Translations under genes and position numbers: made by a program
Shown: one piece after another, positions 8,051-12,860 of the stretch
Layout: each line of letters begins with the position of its first letter
How positions within the stretch are numbered: the stretch's first letter is position 1
Source of the DNA: Azonexaceae bacterium
GTDB taxonomy: Bacteria > Pseudomonadota > Gammaproteobacteria > Burkholderiales > Rhodocyclaceae
NCBI GenBank assembly: GCA_009469665.1
Contig: SSTB01000023.1
Span: 1-12,860 of the forward strand
DNA length: 12,860 bases
Reading direction: 5' to 3'
Notes under the pieces: model-generated
What the model saw: only the letters and a program-made list of their open reading frames with translations
Database searches by the model: none
Told to the model about the DNA's origin: nothing

Positions 8051-8545
8051 TCAGTTGTAGGTCTGGATACGCCGCGAGGTGGTCTTTACGCGGCCGTCGC
8101 CCAGGTTGAAATGGACGTGGAAATGGGCTTCTTCGGTGGCCATGGTGCCAGCGACCCGCCAGTCCCAGATTTCTTCCTGCAAATTGTGGAAGACCTCGAC
8201 TTTGCCAGGTTTGCCGAGCAGGCGGCGGATCTCGTCCTGGCTCATGCCCGGCCGCACGCGGGCCTGGTTTTCGGCGCTTAGGGCCTGTTCGATTCTCACC
8301 AGCACGCCATTGGCGTCGAAGCTGAGCATGGGGCACTCGATGCCATTGGGCTGGCGGTTGTACTCCCAGGTCACCGTGCCGTCGTCGTTGAGGAATTCGG
8401 CGCTGGGATTCCCCATGCGTGCGCGGACCTCGGAGGAGGTCGACACCCCGAGCTTCAATTCCTGCAGGTTGAGCGCATCGCAGGCGGGGAGGAGGGTGCC
8501 GATGATGGCAGCGGCCGCGGTGGCAAGCCAGGGGGGCGTCTTCAT
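8051..8545 (-). CDS. BamE-domain (SmpA/OmlA-like) lipoprotein with two repeats
   Basis: A 164-residue predicted outer-membrane lipoprotein. The N-terminus has a basic residue, a hydrophobic core and a lipobox LLPAC with Cys22 as the likely lipidated residue. Two BamE-like repeats follow: GVSTSSEVRARMGNP (33-47) with a tryptophan-bearing strand VTWEY (58-62), then GMSQDEIRRLLGKPGK (100-115) with EIWDWR (125-130). Canonical BamE has one such unit and is about 110 residues, so this is a relative and probably not the Bam-complex subunit. I chose ATG at 8545 because AGGAG lies 5 bases upstream and the signal peptide starts there; the frame stays open upstream to 9031, but inside the transporter gene. 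Its ATG overlaps the transporter stop as ATGA, implying coupled translation. Its function is unknown; envelope assembly is a guess from the family. Confidence 0.85.
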   Translation of the reverse strand: MKTPPWLATAAAAIIGTLLPACDALNLQELKLGVSTSSEVRARMGNPSAEFLNDDGTVTWEYNRQPNGIECPMLSFDANGVLVRIEQALSAENQARVRPGMSQDEIRRLLGKPGKVEVFHNLQEEIWDWRVAGTMATEEAHFHVHFNLGDGRVKTTSRRIQTYN

Positions 8546-9798
8546 GGAGTCTCCTGCGGGGGGGGGGAGGGCTGTGGGGGCGGGGCGCCGGCCTCGGTGC
8601 TCACCCGCCGGTGGTGGAGCAGGGCGCCAAGGGCACCCAGGGCGAGCAATCCAGCCATGCCGGCGGCCAGGTGCCGGGTCGAGTGCCATAGCAGCGGTGC
8701 CAACGCGGCAGCGACGATGCCGTTGAGGGCGGCCTGGAGGAAGGTCTGGCACGAGGCAGCAAGTCCGCGCTGGGCGCCGTAGGGGTCTAGGGCGTAAAGC
8801 GTCAGGGTGGGAACGGCGAGGGCCATGCCGCAGGTGTAGAAGAAAATGGGCGCCACACTCCAGGGCAGCCCTGGCGGCAGGAGGGCATTGAGCAGCAGAT
8901 TGCCGCAGGCCGCGAAGCCCATCAACCCATAGCCTGCGGCAAGGGTGCGGGGGCGGGAGAGATGCCCGGCAACCCGGCCGGAAATCCAGGATCCGGTCAG
9001 AAGCCCGCTCATCGAAGGGCCGAAGAGCCACAGGAAGCCCGTTTCCGAAACCCCCAGGTGAGTCATCAGGAACATGGGGGCCGATAGGACGTAAAGGAAG
9101 AAGCCGGCGAAATTGAGGGCGATCGCGCCACAGACGTAAAGAAAGCGAGGGGTACTCAATACCCTGCGGTAGGTGCTCAAGAGGTAGGAGGGTCGCAAGC
9201 TCTGGCGCTTATCCGGTGGCAGGGTTTCCGGAAGCAGACGGTAGCAGGCCAGGGTCAGGCTTGCCGCCAGGAGGGCCAGGAAGACGAAGGGCGAGCGCCA
9301 GCCGAAAAAGGATTGCAGCCAACCGCCGATCAGGGGCGCCAGGGCCGGGGCGAAGGCGAACATCATGGTGATCTGCGCCATGAGCCGCTGGGCCGGCGGT
9401 CCGTCGAACAGATCGCGCACGATGGCCCGGCTGACCACCATGCCGGCCCCCGCGCTGATGCCCTGCACCGCGCGCAAGATCCACAGGTGCTCGATGCGGG
9501 TGGCAAAGGCGCAGCTCAGGGAGGCCAGACCAAAAACAGCCACGGCCACCAGCACGACCCGCCGCCTTCCCAGGGCGTCGGCCAGGGCGCCGTGCCACAG
9601 GGTCATCAGGGCAAAGGGCAGCAGATAGGCCGAAAGGGTCTGCTGCACGGCCAGGGGACTGGCCGCGAGGCGAGCACCGATTTCCGGGAAAGATGGAAGG
9701 TAGGTGTCGATGGCAAAGGGTCCCAGGGCCGCCAGGGCCGCGAGGAGAAAGGCAATGCCGCGGGGGGCGGGCGTCCCGGCGCGAGTCAGTTCGCTCAT
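8542..9798 (-). CDS. Bcr/CflA-type MFS drug-efflux transporter
   Basis: A 418-residue inner-membrane transporter with about twelve hydrophobic segments, of the proton-driven DHA1 drug-efflux branch. The first helix carries AIDTYLPSFPEI (29-40), typical of Bcr/CflA proteins. Motif A appears as HGALADALGRRR (69-80), an arginine-rich TM4 entry as WILRAVQGISAGAGMVVSRA (106-125), and a motif C-like ALAPLIGGW at 152-160. The C-terminal tail is proline-rich and unconserved-looking, encoded across a ten-C run. ATG at 9798 starts just before the conserved N-terminus, with a weak GGGA ribosome site; the frame is open to 10149 but that part overlaps comM. It lies downstream of comM and is coupled to the BamE-like lipoprotein gene. 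The substrate cannot be read from sequence. Confidence 0.9.
   Translation of the reverse strand: MSELTRAGTPAPRGIAFLLAALAALGPFAIDTYLPSFPEIGARLAASPLAVQQTLSAYLLPFALMTLWHGALADALGRRRVVLVAVAVFGLASLSCAFATRIEHLWILRAVQGISAGAGMVVSRAIVRDLFDGPPAQRLMAQITMMFAFAPALAPLIGGWLQSFFGWRSPFVFLALLAASLTLACYRLLPETLPPDKRQSLRPSYLLSTYRRVLSTPRFLYVCGAIALNFAGFFLYVLSAPMFLMTHLGVSETGFLWLFGPSMSGLLTGSWISGRVAGHLSRPRTLAAGYGLMGFAACGNLLLNALLPPGLPWSVAPIFFYTCGMALAVPTLTLYALDPYGAQRGLAASCQTFLQAALNGIVAAALAPLLWHSTRHLAAGMAGLLALGALGALLHHRRVSTEAGAPPPQPSPPPQETP
8558..8567 (-). repeat. ten-base homopolymer (C on the coding strand)
   Basis: The coding strand has ten consecutive C within codons for SPPP near the end of the transporter gene, 13 bases before its stop. 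On the plus strand it is followed by further G-runs to about 8586 (GGG, GGGGG, GGGG), forming a G-quadruplex-compatible block on the transcription template. A change in run length would alter only the last few transporter residues, but would also break the stop/start overlap with the lipoprotein gene. Confidence 0.9.
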
Positions 9799-9907
9799 TG
9801 TGATCCCTGCCTGTCCCGCGGGGGACGCGCCCCGTGCCCGCATTCTCCCTGCGCCTCTTGTGCGGAAGAGGGTCCGGTGGAGCGGGGGGCGGGCATGCCG
9901 AAGCCCT

Positions 9908-11422
9908 TCATGAGTCGTCTTGAACGCCATCCATACCCGACAGCCGTCGGTACTGGATGGCCTCCGCCACATGGGCGGCGCGCACCGGCTCGCTGCCGGC
10001 CAGGTCGGCCACCGTGCGGGCCACCTTGAGGATGCGGTGCCAGGCCCGGGCGGAAAGCGCCAGGCGGGCCATGGCCTGGCGCAGGAGCGCGGTACCCTCT
10101 GCGTCGGGCGCGCAATGGCTATCGACCTCCTGGGCCCCCAGGCGGGCATTGGCCTTGCCCTGGCGGCGGTGCTGGCGATCGAGGGCGGCGGCCACCCGCT
10201 CGCGCACGACGGCAGAGGATTCTCCCTCGGGTCTTGTCAGCAGCACGTCGCCTGCCACGGCCGGGACTTCGATCTGGAGGTCGATGCGGTCCAGGAGGGG
10301 CCCCGAGAGGCGACCCCGGTAGCGGGCCACCTGGTCCGGGGTGCAGCGGCAGCGACCGCTGGGGGAACCCAAGTGCCCGCAAGGGCAGGGATTCATCGCG
10401 GCGATCAACTGGAATTCGGCGGGAAACTCGGCGTGCCGCGCCGCCCGGGCGATGTGGATACGGCCCGATTCCAGCGGTTCGCGCAGGGTCTCCAGCACCT
10501 TGCGGTCGAATTCCGGCAATTCGTCCAGGAAAAGCACGCCCTGATGGGCGAGGGAAATCTCCCCGGGCCGGGGCGGGTTGCCGCCCCCAACCAGGGCCAC
10601 CGCGGAAGCCGTGTGGTGGGGGCTGCGGAAGGGTCGGCGGGCGAAGGCGGAGGTCCGGAATTGCCCGGCCAGGGAGAGCACGGCGGCGGATTCCCGGGCT
10701 GCGTTGGGGGGCAGGGGGGGCAGGAGGCCCGGAAGCCGGGCAGCGAGCATCGACTTGCCGGCCCCGGGGGGGCCCAGCATGAGGAGCGAGTGGCCGCCCC
10801 CCGCGGCAACCTCCAGGGCGCGCTTGGCCTGGGTCTGGCCCCGCACTTCGGCAAGATCGGCCAGGGTTTCCTGCGCTTCGGGTGGGGAGGCCGTCGCTTC
10901 CGGAAGGGGTTCCCTTTCGCACAGATGGGCGCAGACGGCGAGGAGGGTGGGGGCGGCGAGGATATCCGTCCCTCCCGAAAGGGCAGCCTCGGCAGCGCTA
11001 TCCGTGGGCAGGACGAAGCGGCGTCCATCGCCCAGGGCCTCCAGGGCCATGGCCAGGGCGCCTCGTATCGGGCGCAATTCACCGGAAAGGGAAAGCTCGC
11101 CGGCAAATTCGTGCTGCTCCAGGAGGCGAGGGGAAATCTGCCCGGCGGCGGCCAGGATGCCGATAGCGATGGGTAGGTCGAAGCGTCCCGACTCCTTGGG
11201 CAGGTCGGCCGGGGCGAGATTGACCGTAATGCGGCGGGAGGGAAATTCGAAGCCGGAATTGACCAGGGCGGCGCGCACCCGGTCGCGGGCCTCGCGCACT
11301 TCGACGTCGGGCAAGCCGACCAGGGTGAAGCTGGGCAGTCCGGCGGCGAGATGGACCTCCACCCTCACCGGCGGCGCGGCAAGGCCGTCCAATCCGCGGC
11401 TATGGACGACGGCCAGGGCCAT
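9908..11422 (-). CDS. comM: YifB/ComM family AAA+ ATPase
   Basis: A 504-residue cytoplasmic ATPase, the usual length for the family once called Mg-chelatase-like YifB. The N-terminal Lon-protease-like domain (about 1-170) contains SFTLVGLPDVEVREARDRVR (31-50) and the family stretch VNLAPADLPKESGRFDLPIA (67-86). The AAA+ module has Walker A GPPGAGKS (217-224), RSPHHTAS (266-273) and Walker B VLFLDELPEF (296-305). A cysteine cluster MNPCPCGHLG...CRC (343-360) follows, then the C-terminal Mg-chelatase-type helical domain ending in AIQYRRL (488-494). In naturally competent species ComM is a hexameric branch-migration helicase that extends integration of transforming DNA; many non-competent species keep it. 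AGGA lies about 7 bases before the ATG. It begins 12 bases after ubiK, so the two are probably cotranscribed. Confidence 0.95.
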   Translation of the reverse strand: MALAVVHSRGLDGLAAPPVRVEVHLAAGLPSFTLVGLPDVEVREARDRVRAALVNSGFEFPSRRITVNLAPADLPKESGRFDLPIAIGILAAAGQISPRLLEQHEFAGELSLSGELRPIRGALAMALEALGDGRRFVLPTDSAAEAALSGGTDILAAPTLLAVCAHLCEREPLPEATASPPEAQETLADLAEVRGQTQAKRALEVAAGGGHSLLMLGPPGAGKSMLAARLPGLLPPLPPNAARESAAVLSLAGQFRTSAFARRPFRSPHHTASAVALVGGGNPPRPGEISLAHQGVLFLDELPEFDRKVLETLREPLESGRIHIARAARHAEFPAEFQLIAAMNPCPCGHLGSPSGRCRCTPDQVARYRGRLSGPLLDRIDLQIEVPAVAGDVLLTRPEGESSAVVRERVAAALDRQHRRQGKANARLGAQEVDSHCAPDAEGTALLRQAMARLALSARAWHRILKVARTVADLAGSEPVRAAHVAEAIQYRRLSGMDGVQDDS

Positions 11423-11434
11423 GGCCGTCCTGCC

Positions 11435-11677
11435 TCAGGAGCCGGCGCGCTGTCGCTCGAGCGCTTCCACCCGGGTTTCCAGCTCCTTGAGCTTTTCCCG
11501 GGTGCGGGCGAGCACCTGGGCCTGGACGTCGAACTCCTCGCGCGTTACCACATCGAGGCGAGCGAGGAAGCCGGATATCAGGGCGCGAGTGTTCTTTTCC
11601 AGGTCTTTGGCCGGCGTGGCGGCCAGAAGGGCGTTGAGCCGGGCGGCGAGGTCGTCGAGGAGCTTGGGGTCGAGCAT
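11435..11677 (-). CDS. ubiK: UbiK (BMFP-family) ubiquinone biosynthesis accessory factor
   Basis: An 80-residue protein, the normal size of the UbiK/YqiC (formerly DUF526) family. The N-terminal amphipathic helix MLDPKLLDDLAARLNALL (1-18) is the membrane-associating region, and the C-terminal coiled coil runs about 44-77 (REEFDVQAQVLARTREKLKE and onward, with leucine heptads). UbiK trimers help UbiJ and the aerobic coenzyme Q hydroxylation complex, and bind membranes. I chose ATG at 11677 because GGAGG lies 5 bases upstream and the family N-terminus begins there; an ATG at 11713 would add 12 unlikely residues. A -10-like TAAACT at 11709-11704 may mark its promoter, though no good -35 is visible. 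The gene leads the ubiK-comM unit and diverges from the porin gene. Confidence 0.93.
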   Translation of the reverse strand: MLDPKLLDDLAARLNALLAATPAKDLEKNTRALISGFLARLDVVTREEFDVQAQVLARTREKLKELETRVEALERQRAGS

Positions 11678-11773
11678 GGCGGCCTCCGAGTCGAGGGGGG
11701 CCGAGTTTAGCACATCAGGGTTTCCGCAAAGGGCGGCGGCCGCTGCCCAAAACAGTGCGCACCGGCAAAATTA

Positions 11774-11790
11774 CGCACCAGCATGGTGCA
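11774..11790. promoter_or_regulatory. NtrC-type binding palindrome
   Basis: GCACCA-GCA-TGGTGC (11775-11789) is a perfect inverted repeat, flanked by A at 11790. It is nearly identical to the strong NtrC site of E. coli glnA (TGCACCAaCATGGTGC). It is centred at 11782, about 98 bases upstream of the start predicted from the sigma-54 promoter, a normal enhancer distance. The partner half-sites nearby (GTGCGCAC at 11755-11762) are less convincing, so only one strong site is claimed. Confidence 0.8.
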
Positions 11791-11800
11791 ACGCTTCGGG

Positions 11801-11817
11801 GCATGTCGCCGCATGTC
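11801..11817 (+). repeat. short direct repeat, one helical turn apart
   Basis: GCATGTC occurs at 11801-11807 and again at 11811-11817, start-to-start 10 bases, between the NtrC palindrome and the FNR box. The spacing would place both copies on the same DNA face. I know of no regulator for this motif, and a chance repeat of seven bases is possible. Confidence 0.35.
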
Positions 11818-11829
11818 TCTGGCAAACAA

Positions 11830-11843
11830 TTGATTTTCATCAA
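11830..11843. promoter_or_regulatory. FNR/ANR-type box
   Basis: TTGAT-TTTC-ATCAA is an exact match to the FNR/ANR consensus TTGATnnnnATCAA, extended by one more symmetrical pair (A at 11829, T at 11844). Its centre (11836.5) is 43.5 bases before the sigma-54 start predicted at 11880. It is also 41.5 bases before a start at 11878 that would be served by a weak sigma-70 -10 (TGCTAT, 11866-11871). It could act as a class II activator site for such a promoter, or modulate the sigma-54 promoter. Confidence 0.78.
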
Positions 11844-11853
11844 TAAACTCGAC

Positions 11854-11869
11854 TGGCACAGGTCATGCT
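11854..11869 (+). promoter_or_regulatory. sigma-54 (-24/-12) promoter of the porin gene
   Basis: TGGCACAGGTCATGCT matches the RpoN consensus TGGCACnnnnnTTGCW with one mismatch (A for T before TGC). The invariant GG (11855-11856) and GC (11867-11868) are separated by exactly 10 bases. Transcription would start near 11880, giving a leader of about 35 bases with AGGAGA at 11903-11908, six bases before the porin ATG. An NtrC-type enhancer lies upstream. Confidence 0.8.
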
Positions 11870-11914
11870 ATTGCTGCACTGCATAACTTTCATTTTATTG
11901 TCAGGAGAGAAACG

Positions 11915-12793
11915 ATGAAGAAATCCCTGCTTGCCGTCGCCCTGGCGACCGCCTTCGCCCTTCCCGCCCAGGCCGCCGACGCTCCCGCAGCGCCCGAAGC
12001 CAAGAGCCCCCATACCCTTACCGGCAATCTGACGCTGGCCTCCAGCTACCGCTTCCGCGGTATCGACCAGACTTTCGGCAAGCCGGCCCTCCAGGGCGGT
12101 ATTGACTACAGCCACGAAAGTGGTTTCTACCTCGGGAACTGGAACTCCAATGTCAGTTCTGGAGCGGGTTACGCCGAAGGCAACCTGGAAATGGACTTCT
12201 ACGGCGGTTACAAGACCAGCTTCGGCGATATCGGTCTCGATGTCGGGGTTCTGTACTACTACTATCCGGGCAGCACGGCGAAGCCGCTGCGCTTCAGCAA
12301 CGCCAAGCATCCCAGTGCCAGTGCCAACGGGACCGTGAGCAATACCGAGGTCTATGTCGGCGCGAGCTGGAAATTCCTCTCCCTCAAGTACAGCTATGCC
12401 CTGAGCGATTACTTCGATCTGCCTGACTCGGACGGCAGCAGCTATCTCGACCTGTCTGCCAACTATGATCTCGGCAACGGCTGGGGTATCAATGGTCACG
12501 TCGGCCGCCTGTTCGCCAACGACTACAAGTACAACATCAATACCGGCAGCCGCAGCATCGAATACACCGATTGGAAAATCGGCGTCACCAAGGACGTCGA
12601 GGGCTGGCTCTTTGGCCTGGCTTATGTGGGCACCAATGCGAACGGAAGTTGCTCGAAGGCCGAGTTCTACTGCTTCTTCAATTCCCTGAGTTGGAATTCG
12701 AGTGATCCGGTTAGCCCCATTCAAACAGGCCATAAGAACCCTAAGGACGCTGGCCGCGGGATCGCCGTGCTGTCCGTCACCAAGACCTTCTAA
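11915..12793 (+). CDS. TorF-family putative outer-membrane porin
   Basis: A 292-residue secreted beta-barrel protein of the TorF/Gcw_chp putative porin family. A signal peptide (MKKSLLAVALATAFALPAQA) ends in AQA, with cleavage expected after residue 20. The mature protein opens with the family start LTGNLTLASSYRFRGIDQT (36-54), which includes the conserved SSYRFRGIDQT. It then shows alternating aromatic strands such as FYLGNWNS, GNLEMDFYGGYK, VGVLYYYYPG and VYVGASWKFLSLKYSYALSD. It ends in LSVTKTF, the terminal phenylalanine expected of a BamA-recognised barrel. Two cysteines (in NGSCSKAEFYCF) could form a loop disulfide. The ATG is set by AGGAGA six bases upstream. NtrC, FNR and sigma-54 sites precede it. 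In related bacteria such genes often sit before glnK-amtB, suggesting a role in uptake of nitrogen compounds; that is inference, and neither gene is inside the window. Confidence 0.9.
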   Translation: MKKSLLAVALATAFALPAQAADAPAAPEAKSPHTLTGNLTLASSYRFRGIDQTFGKPALQGGIDYSHESGFYLGNWNSNVSSGAGYAEGNLEMDFYGGYKTSFGDIGLDVGVLYYYYPGSTAKPLRFSNAKHPSASANGTVSNTEVYVGASWKFLSLKYSYALSDYFDLPDSDGSSYLDLSANYDLGNGWGINGHVGRLFANDYKYNINTGSRSIEYTDWKIGVTKDVEGWLFGLAYVGTNANGSCSKAEFYCFFNSLSWNSSDPVSPIQTGHKNPKDAGRGIAVLSVTKTF

Positions 12794-12808
12794 CCCGCTT
12801 CATCTAAT

Positions 12809-12849
12809 CCCCGTCGGCGACCCGGCCGGCGTCGACGGGGCAAAGTTTT
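12809..12849 (+). terminator. hairpin terminator-like structure after the porin gene
   Basis: CCCCGTCG (12809-12816) pairs perfectly with CGACGGGG (12833-12840), with some further pairing inside the loop. A short T-run TTTT follows at 12846-12849. It begins 15 bases after the porin stop. The T-run is short and offset by five bases, so it may act as a partial terminator or an RNA-stabilising hairpin before the next gene. Confidence 0.55.
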
Positions 12850-12860
12850 CAACCTTGTGA

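Noticed and set aside
4738..8109. A 1123-codon open frame on the plus strand, antisense to metH
   Set aside because: Its protein is rich in Gly, Asp, Val and His with no domain pattern. It mirrors metH codon by codon, and long antisense frames are expected opposite a GC-rich gene whose codons avoid certain bases. It also crosses the riboswitch.
8546..9031. N-terminal extension of the BamE-like frame
   Set aside because: It overlaps the transporter gene in another frame, and the signal peptide with lipobox starts at 8545.
9854..9871. Perfect six-pair inverted repeat CCTCTT/AAGAGG in the comM-transporter gap (9799-9907)
   Set aside because: No T-run follows on the minus strand, so it is not a convincing intrinsic terminator; it may be a chance hairpin. 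Nothing else is seen in this 109-base gap.
9799..10149. N-terminal extension of the transporter frame
   Set aside because: It overlaps the end of comM and has Arg/Pro/Trp-rich shadow composition; the membrane protein begins at 9798.
9920..11846. Long plus-strand open frames opposite comM and ubiK (9920-11176 and 10578-11846)
   Set aside because: They are antisense to clear genes, are Gly/Arg/Ala-rich shadows, and lack recognisable motifs or ribosome sites.
11840..12733. A 297-codon minus-strand open frame opposite the porin gene
   Set aside because: The plus-strand protein has a signal peptide, beta strands and a terminal Phe, with a matching promoter and ribosome site; the antisense frame is a codon-bias shadow.
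1..12860. Search for CRISPR arrays, insertion sequences, tRNA/rRNA genes, phage or defence genes
   Set aside because: No regularly spaced repeats, terminal inverted repeats with a transposase, tRNA-like folds or defence-type domains were seen; the content is core metabolism and envelope genes.

Overview
The window looks like ordinary chromosomal core sequence from a high-GC betaproteobacterium. A member of the Rhodocyclales (Azoarcus/Dechloromonas-like) is my best guess. That inference rests on the gene families (a DUF1840 protein, ubiK-comM beside a TorF-type porin, an SAH riboswitch before metH, a GC-rich E. coli-like Mak and YiiM); no marker gene proves it. I see no rRNA, tRNA, CRISPR array, insertion sequence, integrase or phage gene, and no stretch above 300 bases without a gene. 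Nearly all genes lie on the minus strand; only the DUF1840 gene and the terminal porin gene are on the plus strand.

Layout, left to right. Positions 1-2095 (minus) hold a tight cluster read in the order methyltransferase-like gene, mak (fructokinase), yiiM-like MOSC gene, the last cut by the window edge. A small DUF1840 gene (2152-2487, plus) diverges from it. Positions 2507-3076 (minus) encode an orphan helical protein with a CheZ-like Asp-x3-Gln motif and a CheZ-like acidic/aromatic C-terminus. Positions 3134-7842 (minus) hold metH followed by an overlapping murB. The metH leader (7843-8020) contains a promoter, an S-adenosylhomocysteine (SAH) riboswitch and a terminator-like hairpin that shares bases with the riboswitch pseudoknot, so the whole switch can be read from the sequence.

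Positions 8051-11677 (minus) are read ubiK, comM, a Bcr/CflA-type MFS transporter and a BamE-domain lipoprotein, the last two joined by an ATGA stop/start overlap. From the ubiK side, a 237-base divergent intergenic region leads to a TorF-family outer-membrane porin gene (11915-12793, plus). That region carries an NtrC-type palindrome, a perfect FNR/ANR box and a sigma-54 -24/-12 promoter. It points to control by nitrogen status combined with oxygen/redox status, as expected for a porin that in related bacteria commonly precedes glnK-amtB. A terminator-like hairpin follows the porin gene at the right edge.

The two regulatory regions (the metH leader and the torF promoter) are the most informative parts. 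I did not find a convincing undescribed multi-gene system. The CheZ-like orphan, the degenerate methyltransferase and the two-repeat BamE lipoprotein are the least characterised proteins here.
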